From contig JALGXW010000006.1 of the NCBI GenBank assembly GCA_029821875.1, positions 97,085-161,084 on the forward strand: DNA of 64,000 nucleotides, given 5' to 3'. Position 1 is the stretch's first letter; each line of letters opens with the position of its first letter. The translations under genes and the position numbers were made by a program. The DNA is from Candidatus Hebobacterum abditum (GTDB lineage: Bacteria; Armatimonadota; Hebobacteria; Hebobacterales; Hebobacteraceae). This document shows positions 8,194-17,427 of the stretch, piece after piece. A model generated the notes under the pieces. That model was not told where the DNA came from. It saw only the letters and a program-made list of their open reading frames with translations, and ran no database searches.

Positions 8194-10281
8194 TCAGGAA
8201 TCGGGGGCCCCCTCCTGGGAGCCGGCGTCAAGGCTCCTGATCGTTGCCTGCTCCACGCCGCGCTCCAGGACGAACCCTTCTGTTCTGGATTGCCCTTGCC
8301 ACGCGATACGGATACGGTGAGGATCGACTCGCACCTGCTCGGCCTTCCTCGGTTGCTCTGGCGGCGAAGGGCCGACGTAAAGCAGGGCTGCGAAGACGAC
8401 GTTCGTGCCTCGGGCCGAGTATCCCAACGCGTAGCTCGGCTCCATCGTCCTATGCCGAAGCGATGTCCATCCCTGCATGCGCGGTTCCTCATCACCTCTT
8501 ACAGTCTCCGCCCGAAGGGACGAAGCAGGCGCCAGAGGGCGAACGTATAGGGCTCTTGACTCATCGAGTTCGATAGTGGCCAGCTGGCCTGTGAGGCCCA
8601 GATCGAGGGTGGGATGGAAATGGAACCACTGCGTGTAGTCGTGGGGCCCTTCGCTCTGCAGTTCGTCGAGCACGACGAGCCAGCGCCCCGGCTTCCACAC
8701 GAGGGTGCGCTCCTGGGAGATGCCACCCGCACGCTCGACTGCGGCGGAGACGAAACTGAGCCCGTCGCCCTCTCCCCAGCTCCTGAGTGCCGACCCGAAG
8801 GCTTCGCTGCGACGCCGGGAGTAGTCTCTGCCATCGATCTCTACAGTGTTATGGGCGCGAGTGCTCTCACAGTAGATCCGGCGGGGATCATCGTAGTAGT
8901 ACCCAAACCTCCCCGAATCTACGATGATCGAGTGCCCGGCGTCCCACCACTCGAAAGTCAAGTCATCGGCATGCTTGTGGGTCCGACTATGGAAGCCTGC
9001 CGCAAGGATCAGATAGGGCAGGTCGGCCCAGTCGTCTCCTGGCGCGGGCCATCGACCGCGGAATACGGCGTACCCAGCTGTGGGGAAGACGCGGTAGGTG
9101 TGGGGAGGGGGCACGCCGTGTTCTCCCTTAGTTAGGACGTACGCAAGCTCCGGTGCGATCTCGGATGTCGGGAAACCCACCTCCTCGCGCGCGACCCGGT
9201 GCAGGTCCGTGTCCCCGAGGAGGGGAAGCCCGCCGCCCGGTGCAACTAACCAAGCGAGAGCTTCCTCTGCCTGGGAGCGGAGCGACCTGAGGGCGGGATC
9301 GTCCGACAGCCCGGACTCCAGCATTGCGGCCAGGAGGCGGAGCATCGCGAGGTGATAGCCTGGCGAGTGTTCAAGGTGCACTCCCTCCTCGGAGAACGAC
9401 TTGCCGAACATGCGAGCCAGTCTCTCTTCGGCCAATCCCTCCCACGTACTTGCACCCCGAAGCTCGGGCCATGATCTGGCGAGCCCAAGGAGCCCAGCGC
9501 TCTGGTAGATGCCGTGATTGGTGGCGTCGTTGAAGTTCCTTTCCTGGGCAAGCTGCCAGCCGTGCTCCCAGCAGCCCCAGAGGAGTTCGGCGAGCGCCTG
9601 CGAGCTGGTTTCCTCTCGACGGGCTGCCGCGTCTGTGAGGTAGGCCAGCTTCAGGGCGCGCAGGCCGACTGCCATGTCATACCAGGCGAACGGATTGGAT
9701 CGATCGGAAAGGGAGTGCTGCCGGATCCAGTCCCGGCCAACGGACTCCGCGAACTCGAGGTATCGGTAGCTGCCGGTCTCGGCATGGGCCGCGAGTACAT
9801 CGTCGAGGGGCTCCAAGCTGTTCAGCCAGAAGCGCCATGAACGGTCGTCGTGGGGGTCCGCAGACCAATCAACGGGGGCTGTCACGCCAAACCGCGGCCG
9901 CCCTCCGTAGGCGAAGCCGGCCTCGATGACTTCGTCTGCACTCTTCTCGAGCTGCGCCCCGGTCAACCTTTGGGGCGCTACGCGGTAGTACGGTGGAGGC
10001 TCACGCTCGCAGTGAGCCTCCCTGAAGACCTGCATGGCCTCGTCGAGGCCGCCTCGGTCGTATGCATCGCCAACCTGATCGCTGAGGCGAGAGTCTTCGG
10101 GAAAAAGGCTCAGCAGTCCGGAGCGGGAGGTCCAATCCCTCTCTGGCGGACCACCACAAGCGGCGCACAGGACCGCCAGAAGGGGAAGCGCAAGTAAGGC
10201 GCGAGGGACACTCCGTCGGCGACCCCGCCTCCGGCAGCCCCGCGGCCTCTCGAAGTTGGACTCCGAGTTTTCCTGAGTCAT
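8194..10281 (-). CDS. Heparinase II/III-family polysaccharide lyase, probable lipoprotein
   Basis: About 695 residues. An arginine-rich N-terminus and hydrophobic run end in a lipobox-like LAVLCAAC-GG, so it is probably exported and lipid-anchored; the -3 Cys is unusual, which leaves some doubt. Residues ~120-420 form the expected (alpha/alpha) toroid, and the heparinase II/III signature follows: FHSRTHKHADDLTFEW, IIVDSGRFGYYYDD, STRAHNTVEIDGRDYSRR. Such enzymes cut uronic-acid-containing polysaccharides by beta-elimination, which fits a locus encoding two uronate-forming dehydrogenases; it could trim or release the cell's own glycan. The start is uncertain: ATG 10281 was chosen over GTG 10314 because it opens a clean signal peptide. 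Confidence 0.8.
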   Translation of the reverse strand: MTQENSESNFERPRGCRRRGRRRSVPRALLALPLLAVLCAACGGPPERDWTSRSGLLSLFPEDSRLSDQVGDAYDRGGLDEAMQVFREAHCEREPPPYYRVAPQRLTGAQLEKSADEVIEAGFAYGGRPRFGVTAPVDWSADPHDDRSWRFWLNSLEPLDDVLAAHAETGSYRYLEFAESVGRDWIRQHSLSDRSNPFAWYDMAVGLRALKLAYLTDAAARREETSSQALAELLWGCWEHGWQLAQERNFNDATNHGIYQSAGLLGLARSWPELRGASTWEGLAEERLARMFGKSFSEEGVHLEHSPGYHLAMLRLLAAMLESGLSDDPALRSLRSQAEEALAWLVAPGGGLPLLGDTDLHRVAREEVGFPTSEIAPELAYVLTKGEHGVPPPHTYRVFPTAGYAVFRGRWPAPGDDWADLPYLILAAGFHSRTHKHADDLTFEWWDAGHSIIVDSGRFGYYYDDPRRIYCESTRAHNTVEIDGRDYSRRRSEAFGSALRSWGEGDGLSFVSAAVERAGGISQERTLVWKPGRWLVVLDELQSEGPHDYTQWFHFHPTLDLGLTGQLATIELDESRALYVRPLAPASSLRAETVRGDEEPRMQGWTSLRHRTMEPSYALGYSARGTNVVFAALLYVGPSPPEQPRKAEQVRVDPHRIRIAWQGQSRTEGFVLERGVEQATIRSLDAGSQEGAPDS

Positions 10282-10479
10282 ATCGGTGCAGAGCGTCAAG
10301 GCACACTCCCCCACCGCCCTAGTGTGATCTCCAGAGAAGAGATTCGGTGCTCACGCAGGGCTGTCCTCCGAAGGAGAGTCTCGCCTGAAGCCGAGCGCCT
10401 GGCGCGGTGAAGGGGCCCGGCCTGCGCGGGACGAAGAACTGGTGGCACGCGGAGCAACCTGCATGTCGAGAGGGCAGCT

Positions 10480-11244
10480 ATGAAGGGCGTAATCCTCGCG
10501 GGCGGCCTGGGAACACGGCTCTTTCCGTTGACGAAAGCCACGAACAAGCACTTGCTCCCAGTGTACGACCAGTGCATGGTCCACTACCCGATCGGCAACA
10601 TGCTGAGGGCCGGCATCGACCACATTCTAGTGGTGACCGGCGGGCCCCATGCCGGGGACTTCATTCGCGTGCTGGGCACAGGCAAGGATCTGGGGATCAA
10701 GCACCTCGAGTATGGCTACCAGGAAGGTGAAGGGGGCATCGCCGATGCGCTGAGCATCGCGGAGGATTTCGCCGAAGGGGAGCCGGTACTCGTGATACTC
10801 GGGGACAACTTCACCGACGCTGACCTGGGACAGGCAGCTCGATCCTTCACGGGGGGAGCCCATCTGTTCCTGAAGGAAGTGCCCGACCCGCGGGACTATG
10901 GGGTGGCAGTTTTCGATGATGAGGATAGCTCGCGCATTGTCGCGATTGAGGAGAAGCCGGAGCAGCCGAAGAGCAGCTACGCCGTGACTGGCTTCTATAT
11001 CTACGATCGGGGAGCATTCGACTACGTGCGCGAGTCAGAGCCCTCGGCGCGGGGCGAGCTCGAGATCACGACAGTGAACAACTTCTATATCAGGGACGGG
11101 CTGATGACTTGGAGTGAGCTGGATGGGCTGTGGCTCGACTGCGGCACGTTTCACAGCCTCTTCACGGCCAGCCAGATCGTCGCCGAAGCACGTCAGAATG
11201 GTGAGAACCGATTCCCCCGCATCGCCTCAGAGAACAGTCCCTGA
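10480..11244 (+). CDS. rmlA: Glucose-1-phosphate thymidylyltransferase, short form
   Basis: Joins glucose-1-phosphate and dTTP to give dTDP-glucose, first step to dTDP-L-rhamnose. Residues 1-30 carry the nucleotidyltransferase signature (VILAGGLGTRLFPLTKATNKHLLPVYD); VLGDNFTDADL, AIEEKPEQPKSSYAVTGFYIYD and ARGELEITTVNNFY follow. At 254 residues it lacks roughly the last 40 found in enterobacterial RmlA, which help form the allosteric dTDP-rhamnose site, so feedback control may differ. AGAGGG precedes the ATG. It points away from the heparinase-like gene and converges on rmlD. Other sugar nucleotidyltransferases of this short type exist, but rmlC and rmlD next door support the call. Confidence 0.88.
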   Translation: MKGVILAGGLGTRLFPLTKATNKHLLPVYDQCMVHYPIGNMLRAGIDHILVVTGGPHAGDFIRVLGTGKDLGIKHLEYGYQEGEGGIADALSIAEDFAEGEPVLVILGDNFTDADLGQAARSFTGGAHLFLKEVPDPRDYGVAVFDDEDSSRIVAIEEKPEQPKSSYAVTGFYIYDRGAFDYVRESEPSARGELEITTVNNFYIRDGLMTWSELDGLWLDCGTFHSLFTASQIVAEARQNGENRFPRIASENSP

Positions 11245-11281
11245 TGCCGCCTGGGCCCGACGCCCGCCAGAGGGCCCTCTC

Positions 11282-12142
11282 TTACCTCGCCATCCAGCGA
11301 CGGACGAACTCCTTGACCCCCTCCTGCCAGCGCGGGAGTTTCGCTCCCAGGGTGCTCTCGAGCTTCTTCGTGGACAGCACGCTGTTTGCCGGCCGCGGAG
11401 CGGGGCGAGGGAAGTCAGCGGTGGTGACTGGCTCGATGTCCGGGACCATCCCGGCAGCTGAGATCACCTCGCAGGCGAACTCGTGCCAGCTGCACTGCCC
11501 GGACCCAACGGCGTGGTAGGTCCCCCGTATTCGTCGCTCCGCCGCTTCGACGAGGATGACCGCCAGGTGTGAGGTGTAGGTTGGAGAGCCGATCTGGTCC
11601 GAGACGACTCGCATAGGCCGGCCTGCTTGTTTCAGTTCGAGCATCGTGCGGGGAAAGCTCTTGCCGTGGATCCCGTACAGCCAGGCTGTTCGGATGATGC
11701 AGTGGCTTGGGCAGGCCCCCCGAACGGCTTCCTCGCCGGCAAGCTTGGACTTGCCGTACACTCCTAGTGGATTCGTCTGGTCCTCCTCGGCATACGGGCC
11801 GGCCTTCGTACCGTCGAACACGTAGTCCGTGCTGACGTGGACGAGGTCGCCGCCTGTTGAACGCACGGCCTCTGCCAGGTTCCGCGCGCCATCGCGGTTG
11901 ACGCCAAATACGATCTCGGGCTCTAGCTCGGCCTGGTCCACCGCTGTGTGGGCGGCACAGTTAATGACAGCTTGCGGTTGGTGCTGCTCGACGAAGCGGC
12001 TGACAGCAGCCGGGTCGGCGAGGTCGAATTCCTCAATGTCGGCTGCGATGAAGGGTAGTCCTCGCCCAATCAGCACCTCGCAGAGATCGGTGCCGAGCAT
12101 GCCGCGGGCCCCGGTGACCAGGATTGGACTCGAGTAGCTCAC
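11282..12142 (-). CDS. rmlD: dTDP-4-dehydrorhamnose reductase
   Basis: Last step to dTDP-L-rhamnose: NAD(P)H reduction of the 4-keto sugar. An extended short-chain dehydrogenase of about 286 residues with ILVTGARGMLGTDL at the N-terminus, VINCAAHTAVDQAE, STDYVFDGTKAGPY, the catalytic YxxxK in VYGKSKLAGEE, and RTAWLYGIHGKSFP. The start is uncertain: GTG 12142 gives the normal family N-terminus, while a TTG at 12199, overlapping the rmlC stop, would add 19 residues that look like no part of the fold. It follows rmlC on the same strand and is probably co-transcribed. Confidence 0.92.
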   Translation of the reverse strand: MSYSSPILVTGARGMLGTDLCEVLIGRGLPFIAADIEEFDLADPAAVSRFVEQHQPQAVINCAAHTAVDQAELEPEIVFGVNRDGARNLAEAVRSTGGDLVHVSTDYVFDGTKAGPYAEEDQTNPLGVYGKSKLAGEEAVRGACPSHCIIRTAWLYGIHGKSFPRTMLELKQAGRPMRVVSDQIGSPTYTSHLAVILVEAAERRIRGTYHAVGSGQCSWHEFACEVISAAGMVPDIEPVTTADFPRPAPRPANSVLSTKKLESTLGAKLPRWQEGVKEFVRRWMAR

Positions 12143-12195
12143 CGGATTAATGGCCCCGAGCCTGCCTTCGCAAGAGAAGAGCGGCCCGCAGTACC

Positions 12196-12651
12196 TCAAC
12201 CATCGTGCCGCTCCCAGTCATGGGGGATGTCATTGTCATGCGGGTCGACGCGGTACTCATCCGGCTGATCGTAACGATAGGGCTCACTCACTGCATTCAC
12301 GATGATCGCCTCTTCGAGTCCTACGTTCTTGAAGCCGTGGCAGACCAAAGCCGGTACATGAACGAGCATGGGATTGTGCACTCCCGCGTGAAAGACGTTC
12401 ACCTCTCCGTGCGTCGGCGAGTCGTTCCGTGCATCGTAGAGGGCGATCTGGACCGTCCCATGGACGACTGCGATGTTGTCTGATTGGAGCTTGTGATAGT
12501 GCCAGGCCTTCACGACTCCGGGATAGGCCGTCGTCATGTACACCTGGCCGAACTTGCTGTACATGTCATCATCGCAGCGGAGGATCTCCATCAGCCGCCC
12601 CCGCTGGTCGGGGATGACCTTGAGACGTTTCACGGCAACACCGTCGATCAT
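12196..12651 (-). CDS. rmlC: dTDP-4-dehydrorhamnose 3,5-epimerase-like cupin
   Basis: A 151-residue cupin of the RmlC family, shorter than the enterobacterial enzyme (about 180). It has the family opening (KRLKVIPDQRGRLMEILRCDD), FGQVYMTTAYPGVVKAWHYH containing the active histidine region, VVHGTVQIALYDARNDSP and VHVPALVCHGFKNVG. In this pathway it would epimerise C3 and C5 of the 4-keto sugar. Short relatives sometimes do only one epimerisation or isomerisation, so the exact reaction is inferred from rmlA and rmlD beside it. GGAGGT stands eight bases before the ATG. Confidence 0.85.
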   Translation of the reverse strand: MIDGVAVKRLKVIPDQRGRLMEILRCDDDMYSKFGQVYMTTAYPGVVKAWHYHKLQSDNIAVVHGTVQIALYDARNDSPTHGEVNVFHAGVHNPMLVHVPALVCHGFKNVGLEEAIIVNAVSEPYRYDQPDEYRVDPHDNDIPHDWERHDG

Positions 12652-12919
12652 GAGTGCGTACCTCCGAGTCTGCGCGATGTTAGCACCTACTGGGGAGAGT
12701 GGTCAACGACGCCGTCACGGTCGCCCCCTATCCGGTTGGCCACGCGACACGTGCGTTTTGGCCCGGGCCAGGAATTGACAGAATGGTGCTCTACGACGTC
12801 GGTGATTCGGGCCTACTGGCTGCGATGGCCGCAGCGGATTCGCTCCACAGGCGACAGTGAGGTGAGCACACACGCTGACCTGCAGTGGGCGAAACCTTCA
12901 GCTTGGGGGCGTCGTGCAA

Positions 12920-12947
12920 CGACGAGGCCGGTTGCCCGGCCTCGTCG
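12920..12947 (-). terminator. Perfect 12-bp hairpin downstream of the SLH-protein gene
   Basis: CGACGAGGCCGG and its exact complement around a TTGC loop, about 64 bases past the stop of the minus-strand gene at 13011. The stem is strong and nothing is coded here. The T-run is weak (GTTGC follows on the minus strand), so termination may be partly factor-dependent. The rest of 12652-13010 shows no gene. Confidence 0.6.
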
Positions 12948-13010
12948 CTTATGCTCCATCAGCCGCCAGACCGACTCGTGTCCGTCAGACGGTCTGCCCT
13001 GGTGTCCTTA

Positions 13011-16000
13011 CTACTCCATCAGCCCGAACGCCCGGGCGATGTAGACGGCCATCTGGTCGCGGGTGACGTACCCGGTGGGCCGGTAGTGGCCATCGGGGTA
13101 ACCAGCGACGATCTCGTTCTCGAACAGATACTCGACGTGCATGAAGCACCAGTAGCTGGTCGGTACGTCCGGAAAAGCGGCGCCGTCCGGCGGCGTGTAG
13201 CCCGCGAGACCTTCATCGCCGGTCGGGTCCACGAGGGCGCGTGCGACGAAGACGCTCATCTGGCCCCGGGTCACGTCCCGGTCGGGCTGGTAGCTGCCAT
13301 CGCCGTATCCCTGGACGATGGCATTCACCGCCGCGTACTCGATGTGCTTGTATGCCCAGTGATCAGCTGGGACGTCCGGGAAGGACGCCTCGAGCGGGCC
13401 ACTGGGCACGCCACTGTTGCCGCCAGCGAGGCCGCGGGAGATGTACACGGCCATAGCTGCCCGGTCCACGCGGAGGTTCGGCCGGTAGAATCCATCCGGG
13501 AAGCCTGAGATGATTCCGGCCTCGACACAGGCCGCGATCGAGGTGAGGGCCCAGTGGTCGTCGCCGATGTCAAGGAAGGTGACTAGGTCGATGAACGTCG
13601 CCGTCACGCTTGTGTTGCCCCCGACCTCGACCCATACCGGGCTGGCAGAGCCCGAGACTGCGCCCGACCAACCCGAGAACTTCCATCCGTCCGCCGCCAC
13701 GGCTCCGAGCTGCACCACCGTGCCGTATACGTAGTCCTGGGACCAGGGCAAGGCAACGGGAGTGCCATTCACGAGCACCTGCCCCTCGCCTGTAGCCGTG
13801 ATGCTGAGGGCGTAGGAGACCCAACCGAAGGACACAGTCACTGACTTGTCGCTGTCGACCACTATGGAAGTCGGGTTGTCGCTCCCCGACAGGTCTCCCG
13901 ACCAGCCCATGAACTCTCGGTGGACATCCGGCACAGCCTCCAACGCCACCGTCTCGCCACACAGCACCGCTCCCGACCACGGAAGAGCCTGAGTGACGCC
14001 GTCCACAATCACTGAGCCGCCCTCGCCGTCAACGCTCAGGCTATACTCGATCTGCGAGAAGGTCGCCGTCACGTTCTTGTCCCCGTCGATGCTCAGCATG
14101 ACAGGGCTGTCACTGCCTGACAGATCGCCTGTCCAGCCGTCGAACTGCCAGCAGGTGTTGGGTACAGCCTCGAGCGTGACGGTTGTGCCGCAGCCGAATG
14201 CACCGCTCCACGGCAGCGCATGCTCGACGCCGTCCACCATCACGGAGCCGCCCTGATCCCCTGACAAGCTGAGGCCATACTCCAGCAGGTCGAATGTGAC
14301 CGTGATCGACTTATCGCTGTCGACGAGGATCGCCGCCGGACTGTCGCTCCCGGCCAGGTCACCCGACCAGGAATCGAACCGGTAGCAGGTGTCCGGCACT
14401 GCCTCGAGCGTTGCCGTGCTCCCGCAGTCCACGCTCCCAGACCAGGGCAGACTGTGGGCGACGCCATCAACGAGAATGGACCCCTCGCCCACTCCGCTAA
14501 TGCTCAGCGTGTAGGTCACCTGGCCGAAGTTCGCCTGGACGGACTGATCACCGTCGACTGTCAATGCAACCGGACTGTCTCCTCCTGACAAGTCGCCAGA
14601 CCAGTTCTCGAGCATCCAGCAGGTATCGGGGACCGCTTCAATGATCGCCGTGGCGCCGCACAGGTAGGTGTCCTGCCACGGAAGCGACTGCAGTAGCCCA
14701 TCGACCCGTACTGCGCCGTCCCCGCTGCCAGTGATGCGGAGCGTGTGCTCGATCTGCGTGAACGTGGCCGTCACAGACTTGTTGCCATCCATGCTGAGCG
14801 ACTTCGGAGCGGCGGCACCGGAGAGATCCCCGGACCAGGAATCGAATTCCCAGCAAGGCTCAGGAGCCACGTCGAGCGTGACGCTCGTGCTACAGACGAA
14901 GTCTCCGCTCCACGGCAGGGACACCGGTGTACCATCGACCACGATCGACCCCTCACCGACACCACTCAGGCTAAGGGTGTACTCAATGGGAGCGAAGTTC
15001 GCCGTGATCGACACCGGACTGTCCATCGACACACTCGTGGGACTCGTCGAACCCGTGAGGTCGCCAGACCACGAGATGAACTCACTGCACCAGTCGGGCA
15101 CAGCCTCGAGGACCACGACCTGGCCGCAGTCGACATCGCCGGACCATGGAAGCGTCCGCGTTGTGCCATCGACGACGACGGAGCCGCTGCCCGTGCCGGC
15201 TAGGCTCAACGCGTACTGTATCTTGGTGAAGTTGGCCGTCACGAGCTTCGGGGAGTCCATGGTGATGGTGGTCGGGCTGTCGCTGCCAGACAGGTCGTCC
15301 GCCCAACCGGCGAACTCGTAGCACGAAGCCGGCGCGGCCTCGAGCGCGACCAGGGAGCCGGCAGCGATCAGGGCAGACCAGGGGAGGGCCCGCTCCACGC
15401 CGTCGACGAACACGGTGCCGTTGCCGACGCCCTGGAGATCCAGCGTGTAGTAGATCTTGCTGAACTCCGCGGTGATAGACATGTCCGAGTCGAGCGTCAC
15501 CGCAGTCGGGTTGTCGGAGCCCGCAAGATCGCCGGACCAGCTGGAGAATTCGTACGTGGCATCGGGGATGGCCTCGAGGCCGACCTCAGTCCCTTTGACA
15601 AAGACCTCTGCATAGGGCAGTGAGCGGCCTACGCCGTCCACAGCGATCTGGCCGTTGCCGCCGTTCAGGGTGAGAGTCCGGGTCGAGGCAAGATGAACAA
15701 CCTGACCATTGCCTGAATCGGCGACCCAGCAGGTATGGTCGTTCTGATTGACGGACACTGAACGCGGGATGCTGAATCCTCCGCCACGCCAGAGCTCGGT
15801 GCCGTCTGGCGCAAGGTGGACAACCTGGTTGTTGCCGAAGTCCGCGACCCAGCACGTGCGGTCAGATTCGTCAACGGCAACCCCGCGAGGGCCGCTGAAG
15901 CCACCGCCGCGCCAGAGCTCTGTGCCGTTCTCGGCGAGGTGGACAACTTGATTGTTGTCCCGATCTGCCACCCAGCAGGTCCCATTGCTCGAATTCACTG

Positions 16001-16736
16001 AGACAGACACGGGTCGGTTGAAGCCATCGCCCCTCCACAGCTCCGCGCCGGCCGCCGACAAGTGAACCACCTGGTTGTTCAGGTGGTCAGCGACCCAACA
16101 GGAGCCGTCGACCTGGTTGACGCTCACCGCGAGGGGTCGGGAGAACCCCGATCCCCGCCAGAGCTCGGACGAATCACTGGACAGATGGACCACCTGGTTG
16201 TTGCCATAGTCGGCTACCCAGCAGGAACCGTCGACCGAGTTGGCCGAAACACCACGAGGTGAGCTGAAGCCCGCGGTACGGGACAGCTCGGTGCCGTCGG
16301 CCGCCAGGTGCACAACCTGGTTGTTGAATCTGTCGCCTATCCAACAAGAACCATCGCTGGTGTTGACCGAAGTGCCCCAAGGGCCGTCAAAGGCCGCCCC
16401 TTGCCAGAGCTCGGTTCCATCTTCGGCGAAATGCACCACGACGTCGCCGCCGTGATCGGCCATCCAGCAGGAGCCGTCGGCAGAGCCAGCGGACACTGTG
16501 CGCGGCCCTGTGAATGTACCGCCTCGCCAGAGCTCGATCACATCTTCGGCGCCGCACGTGCTGGCAGCGAAACCGACTACCAGAAAGACGAACAGCATCG
16601 CCGTCAGACTGCCGGACTTGACTCGGATCAGTCTCGGCCTGTTCGCCGAGGCCCGTGAGGCGATTGCTGAATGTGACCTAGTCAGCATAGGGGAACGATG
16701 AATCCCCCTATCTGCTTGGCACAGTGAGTTGGTCAT
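13011..16736 (-). CDS. Exported surface protein: seven-repeat propeller, nine 78-residue repeats, three SLH domains
   Basis: 1241 residues. A signal peptide (LTAMLFVFLVVGFAASTCGA) is followed by seven tandem 41-residue repeats (residues ~68-354) with consensus ELWRGGGFSxPRxVSVN and CWVADxxNNQVVHLAxDGT, which resembles NHL repeats and probably closes a seven-bladed beta-propeller. Next are nine repeats of about 78 residues (~355-1053), each with VDGxxxxLPWSG, LEAVPDTC and WSGDLSGSDSP; repeats 3-7 carry a Cys pair about 16 residues apart, likely a disulfide. Three SLH domains end the protein (FPDVPADHWAYKHIEY, GDGSYQPDRDVTRGQMSVF), anchoring it to a wall- or envelope-bound polymer. GGGGGAAG stands six bases before the ATG at 16736. 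Its place in the glycan locus makes it a candidate acceptor or binder of the glycan. Confidence 0.88.
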   Translation of the reverse strand: MTNSLCQADRGIHRSPMLTRSHSAIASRASANRPRLIRVKSGSLTAMLFVFLVVGFAASTCGAEDVIELWRGGTFTGPRTVSAGSADGSCWMADHGGDVVVHFAEDGTELWQGAAFDGPWGTSVNTSDGSCWIGDRFNNQVVHLAADGTELSRTAGFSSPRGVSANSVDGSCWVADYGNNQVVHLSSDSSELWRGSGFSRPLAVSVNQVDGSCWVADHLNNQVVHLSAAGAELWRGDGFNRPVSVSVNSSNGTCWVADRDNNQVVHLAENGTELWRGGGFSGPRGVAVDESDRTCWVADFGNNQVVHLAPDGTELWRGGGFSIPRSVSVNQNDHTCWVADSGNGQVVHLASTRTLTLNGGNGQIAVDGVGRSLPYAEVFVKGTEVGLEAIPDATYEFSSWSGDLAGSDNPTAVTLDSDMSITAEFSKIYYTLDLQGVGNGTVFVDGVERALPWSALIAAGSLVALEAAPASCYEFAGWADDLSGSDSPTTITMDSPKLVTANFTKIQYALSLAGTGSGSVVVDGTTRTLPWSGDVDCGQVVVLEAVPDWCSEFISWSGDLTGSTSPTSVSMDSPVSITANFAPIEYTLSLSGVGEGSIVVDGTPVSLPWSGDFVCSTSVTLDVAPEPCWEFDSWSGDLSGAAAPKSLSMDGNKSVTATFTQIEHTLRITGSGDGAVRVDGLLQSLPWQDTYLCGATAIIEAVPDTCWMLENWSGDLSGGDSPVALTVDGDQSVQANFGQVTYTLSISGVGEGSILVDGVAHSLPWSGSVDCGSTATLEAVPDTCYRFDSWSGDLAGSDSPAAILVDSDKSITVTFDLLEYGLSLSGDQGGSVMVDGVEHALPWSGAFGCGTTVTLEAVPNTCWQFDGWTGDLSGSDSPVMLSIDGDKNVTATFSQIEYSLSVDGEGGSVIVDGVTQALPWSGAVLCGETVALEAVPDVHREFMGWSGDLSGSDNPTSIVVDSDKSVTVSFGWVSYALSITATGEGQVLVNGTPVALPWSQDYVYGTVVQLGAVAADGWKFSGWSGAVSGSASPVWVEVGGNTSVTATFIDLVTFLDIGDDHWALTSIAACVEAGIISGFPDGFYRPNLRVDRAAMAVYISRGLAGGNSGVPSGPLEASFPDVPADHWAYKHIEYAAVNAIVQGYGDGSYQPDRDVTRGQMSVFVARALVDPTGDEGLAGYTPPDGAAFPDVPTSYWCFMHVEYLFENEIVAGYPDGHYRPTGYVTRDQMAVYIARAFGLME
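13578..15674 (-). repeat. Nine in-frame tandem repeats of about 234 bp
   Basis: Codes the nine ~78-residue beta-rich units of the SLH protein. Eight units are 77 or 78 residues; the first is 76. Sequence drift is moderate, so the array looks old and selected rather than freshly amplified. The units resemble the beta-grasp-like repeats seen in many large secreted bacterial proteins. Confidence 0.85.
15675..16535 (-). repeat. Seven in-frame tandem repeats of 123 bp
   Basis: Seven 41-residue units with no insertions or gaps, covering exactly 861 bases. Each has one Cys before a Trp in CW(V/M/I)(A/G)D. Seven equal units are what a seven-bladed propeller needs. Confidence 0.88.
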
Positions 16737-17427
16737 GGCCAACTTCCCCCATCACTGTCAGTGAGGATGGCAGTCCTGCGCCCCCAGGCCAGGGTCTCTG
16801 CTGCAGACCTACCTACTCCGGCACAGGAGCAACAATGAGGCCAACCTGCAGCCGCCCAGCGGCGTGATCGCCCTCCCCTTCATGGACGTATTCCACAAGA
16901 GAGCGCCGATCTGAGAGCAGACCAGTCGTCGGGCGCCTTCGTCGGCGAGGCGGTCAGAGCGGAAAGCTCGACGCGCGCTCTGCTAAGAGGGAGCGCCGGA
17001 ATACGGCTGCAGTGCCGCCACTCGCGCCCTACCCGAGGCGTGTGGTAGCATCCATCTGAGTACGCAATCACAGGCCGGATTCGATCTCCCAGACGTCTGG
17101 CCCAAACACCAGGCGGGCTTCCACCGTCCTCGCACCCTGCGCGAGCTCGTGGCCAAGCGAGCTCTGCATATGCTGAGGAGAGATGCCGGCGCGCAGCGAC
17201 GCGACAGTGAGTTCTGGGCTCTTAGGGGCAAATGAGTCTCTGGACGGCGCGCCAGGGACACCGGCTGACTGGCCGCTGACGAAACAAAGCTGTCGCCCTC
17301 CCATGCGCCGACACCCACGCGCGGCAGAGGCGGCCGAGAGAACTGTGTCCCTCGGCAGCCCTCCTGCCCGCTTACGTCTGTCGGCAAGGCTATCTGCGAC
17401 AGCCTTGCGCTGTCCGACCCCGCGCCC
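16737..17427. other. Intergenic region, about 690 bases
   Basis: Lies upstream of the SLH-protein gene and downstream of the next exported-protein gene, both minus strand. It holds the ribosome binding site of the first and a hairpin for the second. Open frames here are short and show no family resemblance. I see no clear promoter. Confidence 0.4.
17384..17408 (-). terminator. Hairpin after the 511-residue exported-protein gene
   Basis: An 8-bp perfect stem (GCAAGGCT with AGCCTTGC) and 9-base loop, about 20 bases past the stop at 17428. No strong T-run follows, so the call is moderate. Confidence 0.4.

Noticed and set aside
13578..16535. CRISPR-like repeat array
   Set aside because: The periodicity is coding repeats of 123 and ~234 bp with no short identical repeats and unique spacers.
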